This document shows positions 1-9,272 of a DNA stretch of 64,000 nt, one piece after another (position 1 is the stretch's first letter; each line of letters starts with the position of its first letter). This stretch comes from Iningainema tapete BLCC-T55 (GTDB taxonomy: Bacteria > Cyanobacteriota > Cyanobacteriia > Cyanobacteriales > Nostocaceae): contig NZ_JACXAE010000071.1 of the NCBI RefSeq assembly GCF_014698965.1, positions 42,831 through 106,830 on the forward strand. Reading direction: 5' to 3'. The position numbers and the translations under genes were made by a program. The notes under the pieces are model-generated. The model saw nothing but the letters and a program-made list of their open reading frames with translations, had not been told where the DNA came from and did no database searches.

Positions 1-235
1 CGCGGGAATCACTAGTTAGATTTGGTATTTGATGATTGAGGCGACGCAGATGGCGTTCGAGTCGATCAAAAGGTTCAACAGAATGAGTTGCATAAATTAT
101 TTTTCCCTGTTCTAAATAAATAAACCAGGAAACAGAGTTACTAGATACTTGTAAGATTGTACTCTCAAAACAATTAGACAAGTATCGCAACAAGCTAGGC
201 GGACGTAGTTTGGTGAATGTGCCAAAGTTACTCAT
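1..235 (-). CDS. PATAN-domain (PatA-like) response regulator, N-terminal fragment
   Basis: Leftward reading frame of 78 codons that begins at an ATG (complement of 233-235) and runs off the left edge, so only the N-terminus is present. An in-frame stop lies about 35 bases upstream, which fixes the ATG as the likely start. The peptide contains the motifs LRPPSLLRYLS, WFIYLEQGKIIYATHS and VEPFDRLERHLRRL, typical of the PATAN domain at the N-terminus of PatA/PixG-type cyanobacterial regulators, which carry a CheY-like receiver further on. Such proteins act in heterocyst patterning, phototaxis or polysaccharide control; which one applies cannot be told from the fragment. The C-terminal receiver is predicted but lies outside the window. 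Confidence 0.8.
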   Translation of the reverse strand, partial: MSNFGTFTKLRPPSLLRYLSNCFESTILQVSSNSVSWFIYLEQGKIIYATHSVEPFDRLERHLRRLNHQIPNLTSDSR

Positions 236-311
236 TTCTTTTAAGAATTTTGACGAATATTAAACCTGGCTATTTGTTGATTTTAAGTTTATGAAATGAG
301 GTATTTTTTTT

Positions 312-350
312 AAGGCAGAAGGCAGAAGGCAACCTTCAAACTTCTGCCTT
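312..350. repeat. Heptamer repeat with hairpin potential
   Basis: Two and a half copies of GGCAGAA occur here, and AAGGCAGAAG (312-321) is the reverse complement of CTTCTGCCTT (341-350). This resembles the short tandemly repeated heptamers common in heterocystous cyanobacterial spacers. Confidence 0.5.
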
Positions 351-637
351 ATTCACCTATTTATCTATATATGTATTAAATGACAAAAAAATAAAACCAT
401 ATTATGTTAGTAACTTTTTTAACTGTGTTATAATTGTTACAATTAATCACACCTCGGTTAGTGGCATCTCTCTGGGGATATATTACAGCCAAAATTACAA
501 TATTCAATCATGGGTATTTTACTCACTGAACTTTCATATAAAATATGAATATTATACATAGAATCTTTAAGATTCTGTGTTAACAAAAGTAGGTATTTTA
601 GATTATCCTACTTATTATGTATAAATTTTGCTATTTC

Positions 638-654
638 CACTGTTACGGACAGTG
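638..654. promoter_or_regulatory. Inverted repeat, possible operator
   Basis: CACTGT and ACAGTG are separated by 5 bases, about 180 bases upstream of the vWA gene start. It could be a regulator binding site. There is no independent support, and short palindromes occur by chance in AT-rich spacers. Confidence 0.2.
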
Positions 655-833
655 CAGTAAAGAGTGAAATCCCTTTTGGTTCAATAAGTCTTAAGAAAAA
701 ATTTCCAAAATTTGTAGGGATTTTGGCAGCACAGAGCAGTTGACTAAATAGTAAGCTATTTAGAACCAAAAACCTTACAGATATTATCTTTTTGGTGTTT
801 TAAACTATATACTTTGAGAAAAAGGGAACTAAT

Positions 834-1538
834 TTGTTGGACTCTAACATAACACAAAAAGTTATGCCTGATACATTAAGACTTGATGAAGTAGTTGAGT
901 TTGCTGAAAACCCAGAGCCGCGTTGTCCTTGTGTACTACTGCTGGATACATCCGGCTCAATGCAAGGTCCACCGATTGATGCGTTAAATCAGGGATTAGT
1001 TAGTTTTAAAGAAGAATTAATTAATAACTCTCTGGCAGCAAGAAGAGTAGAGGTAGCAATAGTTACATTTAATAGTAACGTAGATGTAGTACAAGACTTT
1101 GTCACTGCAGATCAATTCTACCCACCAGTTCTCTGTGCTCAAGGATTGACAACTATGGGGGCAGGAATTCATAAAGCTTTGGACTTGATTCAAGATCGCA
1201 AAACTCAGTATCGCAATAATGGGATTGCTTATTATCGTCCTTGGATCTTTATGATTACCGATGGAGAGCCACAAGGTGAGTTTGAGGACGTAATTGAGCA
1301 AGCATCACGTCGTTTGAATACAGATGAAGCAAATAAACGTGTGGCTTTTTTTTCCGTGGGAGTGGAAAATGCTAACATGACACGTCTGTCTCAAATAGCT
1401 GTGCGTACTCCTCTAAAACTCAATGGACTAAACTTTGTGGAAATGTTTGTCTGGTTGTCTGCTAGTATGACAGCGGTTTCGCATTCAAAAGTGGACGATC
1501 AGGTAGCACTACCGCCCATCGGCTGGGGATCTGTTTAA
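834..1538 (+). CDS. TerY-like vWA domain protein
   Basis: A 234-residue protein made almost entirely of one von Willebrand factor A domain. The metal-ion-dependent adhesion site is intact: DTSGS at residues 38-42 gives the D-x-S-x-S pattern, with GLTTMG and ITDGEP as the later metal loops. No signal peptide or membrane segment is seen, so it should be cytoplasmic. The start is a TTG preceded by AAAGGGA at a good distance; the first ATG (864) lacks a ribosome binding site. It is followed by a PP2C phosphatase and an atypical kinase, the arrangement described as the TerY-P triad in analyses of tellurium-resistance-related stress systems. In that setting the vWA protein is thought to act as a scaffold or phosphorylation target. 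The precise role is unknown. Confidence 0.85.
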   Translation: MLDSNITQKVMPDTLRLDEVVEFAENPEPRCPCVLLLDTSGSMQGPPIDALNQGLVSFKEELINNSLAARRVEVAIVTFNSNVDVVQDFVTADQFYPPVLCAQGLTTMGAGIHKALDLIQDRKTQYRNNGIAYYRPWIFMITDGEPQGEFEDVIEQASRRLNTDEANKRVAFFSVGVENANMTRLSQIAVRTPLKLNGLNFVEMFVWLSASMTAVSHSKVDDQVALPPIGWGSV

Positions 1539-1584
1539 TGGGCTTTCGCCGCCTCATGCTCACACTGCTATAGTCAAATAACAC

Positions 1585-2367
1585 ATGAACACCTCAAAAC
1601 CAATAACTCATTGGCGCGTAGTAGCAGCATCAGTAAGTGGCACAAGCCACGTCAAAAACAACCAGCTTTGTCAAGATGCTCATCATTGGCAAATTTTGCC
1701 AGATAATATTTTAGTGGTGGCAGCGGCAGATGGAGCAGGCTCTGCCAGCTTGGGAAAAATTGGGGCAATGGTAGCGACAGAAACAGCAATAGAAAACCTA
1801 TCTATCCAGGAAATCTCTCGTCGAACCATTGAAAAAGATGATGCTGTGGTACAATCGCTTCTATCTGAGGCAATGATAGCAGCGAAAAAAGCAGTGGAAG
1901 AAGAGGCGGTAGCCTGTAATCAACAGCAAAAAGATTTAGCCAGCACATTAATTATTGCGCTCGCGACGCCACACTTAGTGGCAGTAGCGCAAATCGGAGA
2001 TGGTATGGCAGTGGCTAAGGATATAACTGGCAACCTCACTGCCATCACTACACCAAGTAATGGGGAGTATATCAACGAAACTATTTTTTTAACCTCGCCG
2101 AGATCTTTAGACTCGGCACAGTTAAACATTTGGCGTCAACCGATAGTAAATATTGGAGTTCTTACCGATGGATTACAAATGCTCGCCATGAATATGAATG
2201 AGGGTTGCCCCCATAAACCTTTCTTTTTTCCGCTATTTGACTTTGTTGCTTCTGCTGAGGATAAGACAATAGCCAAAGAGCAGTTGGTAAAGTTTTTGCG
2301 CTCTGAGCGCATAACGCAACGTACAGATGATGATTTAACAATAGTATTAGCCGCACTCAGCAATTAA
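1585..2367 (+). CDS. PP2C-family serine/threonine phosphatase
   Basis: A 260-residue PPM/PP2C-type phosphatase. Metal-binding motifs are visible: QD near residues 30-31, AADGAGSA near 47-54, and a C-terminal TDDDLTIVLA. A GVLTDGLQML segment supplies the middle Asp-Gly. This is the short form of the family, without extra domains or membrane segments. It lies 46 bases after the vWA gene and about 100 bases before the kinase-TPR gene, and probably reverses phosphorylation carried out by that kinase, possibly on the vWA protein. The partnership is inferred from gene order. Confidence 0.85.
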   Translation: MNTSKPITHWRVVAASVSGTSHVKNNQLCQDAHHWQILPDNILVVAAADGAGSASLGKIGAMVATETAIENLSIQEISRRTIEKDDAVVQSLLSEAMIAAKKAVEEEAVACNQQQKDLASTLIIALATPHLVAVAQIGDGMAVAKDITGNLTAITTPSNGEYINETIFLTSPRSLDSAQLNIWRQPIVNIGVLTDGLQMLAMNMNEGCPHKPFFFPLFDFVASAEDKTIAKEQLVKFLRSERITQRTDDDLTIVLAALSN

Positions 2368-2403
2368 TATAACATAAATATACAGCGACATTAATTTTTC
2401 GGT

Positions 2404-2455
2404 ACAGACGCGAGGAACATCGCGTCTCTACAAATTCTGACTCCTGACTCCTTAC
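2404..2455. repeat. Palindromic element plus TGACTCC heptamers
   Basis: AGACGCGA (2406-2413) pairs with TCGCGTCT (2420-2427), a member of the GTAGAGACG palindrome family seen elsewhere in this window. It is followed by two TGACTCC heptamers. It sits in the spacer before the kinase gene. Confidence 0.6.
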
Positions 2456-2463
2456 ATAAAATA

Positions 2464-4641
2464 ATGCAGGTACTACGTTGTCTTCCCAACCAAAAAACTA
2501 CTACACTCAACTTGACCGTAAGTTTGGGTCGTGGAGGTGAAGCTTGTGTTTATTCTTTGCCAACCGATCCAGATTTAGTCGCCAAGATATATCATAAACC
2601 AACACCAGCTCAAGCAGGCAAGTTAGAAGTAATGCTTGCCCATCCCCCAGAAAACCCCACTGATAGTTTAGGACATATCTCTATAGCTTGGCCTTTAGAA
2701 TTGTTAAAGGCGGCTAATGGAGAAAAGCAGGTTGTCGGCTTTTTAATGCCCCGCATTCGGGGAATGCGTCCAATTATTGACTTTTATAACCCTAGAACTC
2801 GCCGCCAGCACTGCCCTTTATTCACTTATCAATATTTGCTACGTACAGCACGTAATTTGGCGGCGGCTTTTGCTGCTTTACACGCCAGTGGATATTGTGT
2901 TGGGGATGTGAATGAATCAAATATTCTTGTCAGTGACACAGCGTTGGTAACAGTGATAGATACTGACTCATTCCAAGTACGCGATCCAAATAATCATGTC
3001 GTCTACCGCTGTAGTGTTGGTAAACCAGAGTTTACCCCACCAGAATTACAAAATAAAACTTTTGCTGAGTTTGATCGGGCTATTCCTCATGATTTATTTG
3101 GATTGGCAGTACTGATATTTCAATTATTGATGGAAGGCACACACCCATTTTCCGGCATCTTTCAAGGTGCAGGTGAACCTCCTCCTTATGAAGTACGTAT
3201 TGCTGCGGGACATTTTAGTTATAGCAAAAGACGACATATACCCTACGCTCCTACCCCTATTGCCCCTCCTTGGGAAGTGATCCATCCTAGTTTACAAGAA
3301 CTGTTTGTCCGTTGTTTTGAAGATGGTCATAGCAACCCACTTCTTCGCCCCAGCGCTCAAACTTGGGTGTTGGCACTAGCAGAAGTGGAAAATTCTCTTG
3401 TTCACTGTCGTGTTAACCCACAGCATCTATATAGCAACCACTTAGACAAATGTCCTTGGTGTGAACGTACAATTAGATTAGGTGGACGCGATCCCTTCCC
3501 ATCGACACGGGCGATCGCTAACAAGGAACATCTACAACCACGAATTAAATCCAAACGCCGTATTAGCCAAACACCACGTTCACCACAACCAGTATTAACA
3601 CAAGTTAACAATAACACATTAATCACCAACCAAAATACCATTAATTCTCGCCCATCCCAACAACCAAAGTTTTTAGCGGTGGCTATTTGCTTACTTGGTT
3701 TTGGTATTTTAGGGTATTTAGACGTAATGGTTAAATTTACATCCAATTCCTATGATACACAAAATCCTTATACTCAACAAAAGTTAATTAGTCGTCGTCA
3801 GTACGAAGATCCCAATCTCACCTTTGCTGATTATTATAAGCAAGGTCATGCTTCTTATCAAGTAAAAGATTATAACCAAGCAATTGAAAAATTTACACTC
3901 GCCATCCAAAAGGACTCTAAACACGCCAAAGCATACATTAACCGAGGAAATGCTCACTACAACCTTAAAGAGTATGATTCAGCCATTAGCGACTATAACA
4001 AAGCTTTACTCCTGAGTCCAAATGAAGTAAAAGCATACGTAAACAGAGGCAATGTTCGCTACATACTAGCAGAATACAGCAGCGATCCAGATAAGGAATA
4101 TAATTTGGCGATCGCCGACTTTAATAATGCTTTACGTCTTAACCCTCAAGAATCTGAAGCATACATCAGAAGGGGTGTTGTCCGTTCCCAAATGGCTAAA
4201 TATAGCGGTGACTCTCAACACGATTACAAAAAAGCAATCTTAGACTTCAATCAAGCATTAAGCATTACTCCATCCAGAGCAGAAGCTTTTTTCCAAAGAG
4301 GACTTGTCCGTTATCAGATTGCTCAATATAGTAGTGAATTTGAGCAAGAATACAAGCAAGCAATCCTAGATTTTAATCAAGCATTAAGTATCAATTCGCA
4401 GTTAGCAAAAGTTTATCTCAAACGCGGTATTGTTCGTTATGAACTTGCACAATATGGCGGCAGAGAATCGAAAATTAACCAAATTAAAGCAGTCGAAGAT
4501 TTACAAACAGCAGCCAAAATAGCATTACAACAAGAAAATATGGAAGATTATCAACAATCACTTAGTAGTATCTGTGTAGTTTTAGAAAATAAGTGTGATA
4601 ATTTTTTTCAAAGCACAAGCTCCGTAGGACAAGTAAAATAA
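2464..4641 (+). CDS. Atypical protein kinase with membrane helix and TPR repeats
   Basis: A 725-residue multi-domain protein. Residues about 15-310 form a kinase fold: glycine loop GRGGEACVY (22-30), the lysine in VAKIYH (41), catalytic GDVNESNIL with D148 and N153, and a metal site reading IDTDSF (D166) instead of the classical DFG. The HRD histidine-arginine is replaced by VGD, so it belongs to the divergent kinases of TerY-P triads (YegI-like group). A Cys pair CPWC (330-333) suggests a small zinc site. One hydrophobic helix (about 402-420) would anchor it in the membrane. Residues about 445-690 carry roughly six TPR-like repeats, several with insertions. It closes the vWA-phosphatase-kinase unit. 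Substrates are unknown. Confidence 0.8.
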   Translation: MQVLRCLPNQKTTTLNLTVSLGRGGEACVYSLPTDPDLVAKIYHKPTPAQAGKLEVMLAHPPENPTDSLGHISIAWPLELLKAANGEKQVVGFLMPRIRGMRPIIDFYNPRTRRQHCPLFTYQYLLRTARNLAAAFAALHASGYCVGDVNESNILVSDTALVTVIDTDSFQVRDPNNHVVYRCSVGKPEFTPPELQNKTFAEFDRAIPHDLFGLAVLIFQLLMEGTHPFSGIFQGAGEPPPYEVRIAAGHFSYSKRRHIPYAPTPIAPPWEVIHPSLQELFVRCFEDGHSNPLLRPSAQTWVLALAEVENSLVHCRVNPQHLYSNHLDKCPWCERTIRLGGRDPFPSTRAIANKEHLQPRIKSKRRISQTPRSPQPVLTQVNNNTLITNQNTINSRPSQQPKFLAVAICLLGFGILGYLDVMVKFTSNSYDTQNPYTQQKLISRRQYEDPNLTFADYYKQGHASYQVKDYNQAIEKFTLAIQKDSKHAKAYINRGNAHYNLKEYDSAISDYNKALLLSPNEVKAYVNRGNVRYILAEYSSDPDKEYNLAIADFNNALRLNPQESEAYIRRGVVRSQMAKYSGDSQHDYKKAILDFNQALSITPSRAEAFFQRGLVRYQIAQYSSEFEQEYKQAILDFNQALSINSQLAKVYLKRGIVRYELAQYGGRESKINQIKAVEDLQTAAKIALQQENMEDYQQSLSSICVVLENKCDNFFQSTSSVGQVK

Positions 4642-4660
4642 AAATTACCATAGAATCCAA

Positions 4661-4693
4661 AGATACCCGACTTCTTTAAGAAGTCGGGTATCT
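4661..4693. terminator. Perfect hairpin, family B (CCGACTTC), first copy
   Basis: AGATACCCGACTTCTT is followed after one base by its exact reverse complement. It lies just after the kinase gene stop and could terminate transcription. The same core recurs at 4706, 30051 and 44035, so it is also a dispersed repeat. Confidence 0.6.
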
Positions 4694-4705
4694 TTCTCAA
4701 TCCTC

Positions 4706-4740
4706 TAGATACCCGACTTCTTAGAGAAGTTGGGTATCTA
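4706..4740. repeat. Near-perfect hairpin, family B, second copy
   Basis: A second TAGATACCCGACTTCT palindrome with one imperfect pair, 12 bases after the first, making a tandem pair. The remaining spacer to 4989 is AT-rich and shows no ORF; it should hold the promoter of the HEP island. Confidence 0.6.
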
Positions 4741-4989
4741 GCTAATAAATTAGATATCTTTTATACTCTTTATTATTTCTATATATAAGTACTTAATTTC
4801 CGGTAATTAAATATAGTCAAAGCTTCTCCATTTTTTTATATAGGACACAAGTTAATTTATCTTGTCTTCATACTAAGGTAGGAAATTACGGTTAGATTAA
4901 TTACTGAGAAAATTGACAAATTATATTTTCTCTATATAACTCCAACCCAGGTCAAGTATTTGTCTACCTAAAACTTTAAGAGAAAATCA

Positions 4990-5763
4990 ATGAAAGCAGT
5001 AATTTTAGCTGGCGGGCTGGGAACACGCCTAAGTGAAGAAACTAGCGTTAAACCAAAGCCAATGGTTGAAATTGGTGGCAAGCCAATTTTGTGGCATATA
5101 ATGAAAACTTACTCTGCTCACGGCATTAATGATTTTATTGTTTGCTGTGGTTACAAAGGTTACGTAATTAAGGAGTATTTTGCTAACTACTTCTTACATA
5201 TGTCAGACGTTACCTTTGATATGCGATTTAACCAAATGAATGTACATTCTGGATATGCCGAACCTTGGCGCGTCACGTTGGTAAATACAGGTGACAACAC
5301 AATGACAGGTGGACGTTTAAAGCGAGTTAGAGAGCATATTGGTAACGAAACTTTTTGCTTCACCTACGGTGATGGTGTAAGTAATGTCAATATTACAGAA
5401 TTAATTAACTTTCATAAAGAACAAAAAACTTTAGGAACATTAACCGCAGTACAGCCACCAGGACGTTTTGGTGCAATCGTTCTCGGCTCGGAGCAAACTA
5501 AAATCTCTAGTTTTCGAGAAAAACCAGAAGGAGATGGAGCTTGGATTAATGGCGGTTATTTTATATTAGAACCAGATGTAATTAACTTAATTGATGATGA
5601 TGCAACTGTCTGGGAGCAAAAACCATTAGAAAAATTAGCTGAAATGGATCAGCTATCGGCATACAAACATCATGGTTTTTGGCAACCAATGGATACATTG
5701 CGAGATAAAAACTATTTAGAAGATCTGTGGAAGAAGGATAAAGCACCTTGGAAGGTATGGTAG
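4990..5763 (+). CDS. rfbF: Glucose-1-phosphate cytidylyltransferase
   Basis: A 257-residue nucleotidyltransferase, the full length for RfbF. The N-terminus reads [18 protein letters not shown], the nucleotide-binding signature, followed by [13 protein letters not shown] and the metal/nucleotide motif [18 protein letters not shown] near the C-terminus is characteristic of RfbF rather than RfbA thymidylyltransferases. It makes CDP-D-glucose from CTP and glucose-1-phosphate, the entry to CDP-linked deoxy or branched sugars. It is the first gene of the HEP island here; from memory the Anabaena PCC 7120 island also begins with this function. A dedicated CDP-glucose 4,6-dehydratase (RfbG) is not seen next to it. 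Confidence 0.92.
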   Translation: MKAVILAGGLGTRLSEETSVKPKPMVEIGGKPILWHIMKTYSAHGINDFIVCCGYKGYVIKEYFANYFLHMSDVTFDMRFNQMNVHSGYAEPWRVTLVNTGDNTMTGGRLKRVREHIGNETFCFTYGDGVSNVNITELINFHKEQKTLGTLTAVQPPGRFGAIVLGSEQTKISSFREKPEGDGAWINGGYFILEPDVINLIDDDATVWEQKPLEKLAEMDQLSAYKHHGFWQPMDTLRDKNYLEDLWKKDKAPWKVW

Positions 5764-5768
5764 GTATC

Positions 5769-5799
5769 TGTAGAGACGTTCCGGCGGAACGTCTCTACA
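5769..5799. repeat. Palindrome, family A (GTAGAGACG)
   Basis: TGTAGAGACGTTCC and GGAACGTCTCTACA form 14-base arms around GGC, directly after the rfbF stop. Related copies occur at 2404, 26025, 33173, 37800 and 46328. Confidence 0.8.
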
Positions 5800-5838
5800 A
5801 TTCATTTGTAAATTTAGCGTAGTTAGGGTGAAAATATC

Positions 5839-7071
5839 ATGTACGATTTTGCAATTATCGGTGGGGGAATTGTTGGTCTTTCCACTGGCATGGCTTTAGG
5901 TAAAAAGTATCCAAATGCACGTATCTTAGTACTAGAAAAAGAGAGCAAACTTGCCTTTCACCAAACTGGTAACAACAGCGGCGTGATTCACTCTGGTATT
6001 TACTACAAACCAGGAAGTTTCAAAGCTAAGTTTAGTCGTGATGGTAGTCGCTCAATGGTGGAGTTTTGCCAAGAACATGGCATAGATCATGAAGTTTGCG
6101 GCAAAGTAATTGTTGCTACTGATGAAGCAGAATTACCACGCTTAGAGAACCTTTACAAACGCGGTTTGGAAAATGGTATTCCAGTTAAGCGGATTTCCAG
6201 CGCAGAAGTTAGAGAAATTGAACCTCATGTTAGTTGTGTCGGCGGAATTCAAGTATTTTCCACTGGAATTGTGAATTATAAACAAGTCTGCCACAAATAT
6301 GCTGAACTGATTGCACAGCAGGGTGGAGAAATACGCCTGAATACAAAAGTTGAGCGCATCGTCAAAAGTAGCGATCGCTTAGTGCTGGAAACTAACAATG
6401 GGAATTTTGACACCCGTTTTATCGTCAATTGTGCTGGGTTGCATAGCGATCGCATTGCCAAGTTGGGCAATGTTGAAGCTACCGCTAAAATTGTACCTTT
6501 CCGAGGAGAGTACTACGAACTCACACCAGAAAAACGCTATTTAGTGAAAGGTTTGATTTATCCTGTTCCCAATCCAGATTTTCCTTTCCTGGGTGTCCAT
6601 TTTACCCGCATGATTGATGGCACTGTCCACGCTGGACCAAATGCGGTGCTTAGCCTTAAGCGTGAGGGTTATAAAAAAACAGACTTTGACTTGCGTGATT
6701 TTGCAGAAGTGATGACCTTCCCTGGTTTCTGGAAACTTGCCGCAAAACATGCTGATGAAGGAATTAAAGAGATTATTCGCTCTTTTAGTAAAGCAGCCTT
6801 CACCAGAAGTTTGCAAAAGCTAATTCCGGAAGTACAAGCAAGTGATATTGTTCCTACCCATGCAGGTGTTCGCGCTCAAGCATTGATGAATGATGGTAAG
6901 TTAGTGGATGACTTTTTGATTATTCAAGGTCAAAACTCCGTCCATGTTTGCAACGCTCCTTCCCCGGCGGCTACATCTTCTATTGAAATTGGTAAGGCGA
7001 TCGTTGCACAAATTCCTGAACAATCACACTTGGGAACAGCACAGACGGATGTAAATTTTTCTTTGCGGTAA
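5839..7071 (+). CDS. lhgO: L-2-hydroxyglutarate oxidase (LhgO-like FAD enzyme)
   Basis: A 410-residue FAD-dependent oxidoreductase of the DAO family. The dinucleotide-binding loop GGGIVGLSTG is at residues 8-17, with a VLEKE strand end and QTGNNSGVIHSGIYY, hallmarks of LhgO. The C-terminus has THAGVRAQAL and APSPAATSSIEIG, also LhgO-like. The family oxidises L-2-hydroxyglutarate to 2-oxoglutarate and passes electrons to the quinone pool. AGGGTG stands upstream of the ATG at a good distance. Its position between rfbF and a glycosyltransferase is unexpected for a metabolite-repair enzyme: it may recycle 2-hydroxyglutarate produced in sugar oxidation, or act on another hydroxy acid. That role is inference; the family assignment is firm. 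Confidence 0.88.
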   Translation: MYDFAIIGGGIVGLSTGMALGKKYPNARILVLEKESKLAFHQTGNNSGVIHSGIYYKPGSFKAKFSRDGSRSMVEFCQEHGIDHEVCGKVIVATDEAELPRLENLYKRGLENGIPVKRISSAEVREIEPHVSCVGGIQVFSTGIVNYKQVCHKYAELIAQQGGEIRLNTKVERIVKSSDRLVLETNNGNFDTRFIVNCAGLHSDRIAKLGNVEATAKIVPFRGEYYELTPEKRYLVKGLIYPVPNPDFPFLGVHFTRMIDGTVHAGPNAVLSLKREGYKKTDFDLRDFAEVMTFPGFWKLAAKHADEGIKEIIRSFSKAAFTRSLQKLIPEVQASDIVPTHAGVRAQALMNDGKLVDDFLIIQGQNSVHVCNAPSPAATSSIEIGKAIVAQIPEQSHLGTAQTDVNFSLR

Positions 7072-7200
7072 ACACGGTGTAAATATGATTACAGCAGTTT
7101 TTATACATAAAAATTAGAAGCTGCTGTAAAGTAATTTCCTTTACTTTTTTTCCTGAATCATTGTACTTATATTCAAGTAATAGTGGTTCAGGGAAGCATC

Positions 7201-8064
7201 ATGAAACTATTAACAAGAATTTGCACAAGTTATCGGCAATGGAATTACATTAAGAAGTGGATCTACCAAGATAAATTATTCAATGAATTTACTAATTGGA
7301 TTATATTAAATGATTGTCCATCAGATCCCTTACCATATGAACTTAAAGAGGTGTTCCAAAAGAGAAATATTAAATTTCATGAATTTACATTTAACATGGG
7401 TAGATGTACGGCGAGAAACTATGGAGTAAATATCTCAAATACAAAGTATGTAGAACATATAGATGGAGATGATTTACCTCTAAATATAGATACCAAGTTG
7501 CTAGAAAACAATTCAGTAGATTTAATTTTCTTCAAAATCCCTCATCATCGGATAGATACTTCAGGAAAAATATTACCAGTCCTTGACAACCAAAAAAATA
7601 TATTTTATGAAGGAAATCAAATAAACGAATTCTATTCTCTACTCTTCCCCAAATGGGGAGAAAATGTGGTTATTCGTCCGGCTGGTACGTTGTGGAAGAG
7701 AGATGTCTTTTTATCACTAGGAGGATATGACGAGCGGTTTACTGGTGCTGAAGATGCTCAATTATTGTGGAAAGCTTACTTGAAAGAAGTGAGTTTTAAG
7801 TGGGAAGATTGTGCGAAACAATCTTATTTAGAAGAAACAGGACAAAAGCTAGAATCAGAATATTTACCAATTGGTTATCTTAAATTCTGGTATTTTGTTA
7901 AAGAAACTTGTCCTGCATCAATAAAAGATGAAGTGCAAAAAAAGATTAAGGCAGCACATCGGCAATTGTTATGGAAGTATAAAGCTGATATGAAAATACG
8001 TAGTCCAGAGAATCTTATGTTTAGAATAAAAGAATCTATCAAATGGATTTTGTTGGAAAAATAG
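7201..8064 (+). CDS. Family 2 glycosyltransferase
   Basis: A 287-residue GT-A fold transferase starting at MKLLTRICTSYRQWNYIKKW. NMGRCTARNYG and HIDGDD (the DXD-type metal and nucleotide-sugar motif) are typical of GT2. A later GYDERFTGAEDAQL matches the acceptor-side ED motif. The frame can be read from a GTG at 7183, but AGGGA sits 6 bases before the ATG at 7201, so that start is preferred. No membrane segment is seen. It probably adds one sugar of the HEP repeat unit on the cytoplasmic face. Donor and acceptor are not known. Confidence 0.82.
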   Translation: MKLLTRICTSYRQWNYIKKWIYQDKLFNEFTNWIILNDCPSDPLPYELKEVFQKRNIKFHEFTFNMGRCTARNYGVNISNTKYVEHIDGDDLPLNIDTKLLENNSVDLIFFKIPHHRIDTSGKILPVLDNQKNIFYEGNQINEFYSLLFPKWGENVVIRPAGTLWKRDVFLSLGGYDERFTGAEDAQLLWKAYLKEVSFKWEDCAKQSYLEETGQKLESEYLPIGYLKFWYFVKETCPASIKDEVQKKIKAAHRQLLWKYKADMKIRSPENLMFRIKESIKWILLEK

Positions 8065-8174
8065 TCATGACTCGTTCAGAATTGTGACGGTAATACAAAA
8101 ACAGTTAGTTTACCCGCCTGGGTAATTACTTAACAACTTGCCTTGAACTAATTAATGTATAGGAACGCAAAGAA

Positions 8175-9206
8175 ATGAAAACTCTCGTCACAGGTACAGA
8201 AGGCTATCTCGGTTCATTATTACCTCCCCTACTCATCGAACGGGGACATGAAGTAATTGGTGTAGACACAGGCTTTTATAAAGCAGGTTGGCTATATAAC
8301 GGTACTGAGGTGACAGCCAAAACTCTGAATAAAGATATCCGTAATATCACTGCTGAGGACTTGCAAGGTGTAGAAGCAATAGTTCACATGGCGGAACTAT
8401 CCAACGATCCTACAGGGCAATTGGCACCTCATATCACTTACGAAATCAACCATCAGGGTTCTGTTCGCCTTGCTAAACTGGCAAAACAAGCAGGTGTACG
8501 TCGCTTTGTCTACATGTCTTCTTGCAGTGTATATGGCGTAGCAACGGAAGGAGACGTAACAGAAGAATCAGCCGTGAATCCCCAAACTGCTTACGCAGAG
8601 TGCAAAACATTAGTAGAAAGAGACGTTCAGCCTTTAGCTGATGATGACTTTTCTCCTACTTTTATGCGCAATGCTACTGCTTTTGGTGCTTCCCCCAGAA
8701 TGCGCTTTGATATTGTTTTAAACAATTTAGCAGGTTTGGCATGGACTACCAAAGAAATTAAAATGACGAGTGACGGTACACCTTGGCGTCCTTTAGTCCA
8801 CGCTCTGGATATTTGCAAGGCAATTGTGTGTGCCATCGAAGCTCCTCGTGACATTATACACAACCAAATTTTTAATGTCGGAGACACCGCAAACAATTAT
8901 CGCGTCAAAGAAGTAGCTGAAATCATTGCCTCTGTCTTTCCTGACTGTAAATTGAGTTTTGGCAGCCAAGGTGCAGACAATCGCAGTTACAGAGTATCTT
9001 TTGAGAAAATTAACACCAAACTACCTGGGTTTAAGTGTGATTGGAATGCTCAACGCGGCGCTCAGCAGTTATATGATTTGTTCAAGCAAATTGATATGAC
9101 TGAAGACACATTCTTATTTAGAGGTTTTACTCGTTTGAAGCAGCTAGAGTACCTCATCCGCACTCAGCAAATCGATGGTAATTTCTTTTGGACTAAAAAT
9201 TCATAG
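8175..9206 (+). CDS. NAD-dependent epimerase/dehydratase (extended SDR)
   Basis: A 343-residue extended short-chain dehydrogenase. The Rossmann loop TGTEGYLGS lies at residues 6-14, SSCSVYG in the middle carries the catalytic Ser region, and YAECK gives the Tyr-x-x-x-Lys pair. RPLVHALDICKAI is the usual C-terminal signature of sugar-nucleotide epimerases. AGGAA precedes the ATG. In this cluster it should act on a CDP- or dTDP-linked sugar downstream of RfbF, as 4-ketoreductase, epimerase or dehydratase; the exact reaction cannot be read from sequence. It is followed by a repeat-filled spacer of about 200 bases. Confidence 0.8.
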   Translation: MKTLVTGTEGYLGSLLPPLLIERGHEVIGVDTGFYKAGWLYNGTEVTAKTLNKDIRNITAEDLQGVEAIVHMAELSNDPTGQLAPHITYEINHQGSVRLAKLAKQAGVRRFVYMSSCSVYGVATEGDVTEESAVNPQTAYAECKTLVERDVQPLADDDFSPTFMRNATAFGASPRMRFDIVLNNLAGLAWTTKEIKMTSDGTPWRPLVHALDICKAIVCAIEAPRDIIHNQIFNVGDTANNYRVKEVAEIIASVFPDCKLSFGSQGADNRSYRVSFEKINTKLPGFKCDWNAQRGAQQLYDLFKQIDMTEDTFLFRGFTRLKQLEYLIRTQQIDGNFFWTKNS

Positions 9207-9272
9207 GGCAGAAAGAATCCACCCTTAAAAACGTTGGATTCTTTCCCTGTCTCGTGTCCCTCGTCCCCCTCG

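Larger units (their letters stand above)
236..833. other. Divergent intergenic region
   Basis: About 600 AT-rich bases between the leftward PATAN gene and the rightward vWA gene. No convincing ORF or RNA gene is visible. It holds a GGCAGAA heptamer repeat with a complementary arm (312-350) and a short inverted repeat (638-654). It must carry promoters for both flanking genes, but no clear -35/-10 pair was identified. Confidence 0.5.

Noticed and set aside
3402..3746. 114-codon antisense ORF inside the kinase-TPR gene
   Set aside because: Shadow of a well-supported gene; no family motif.
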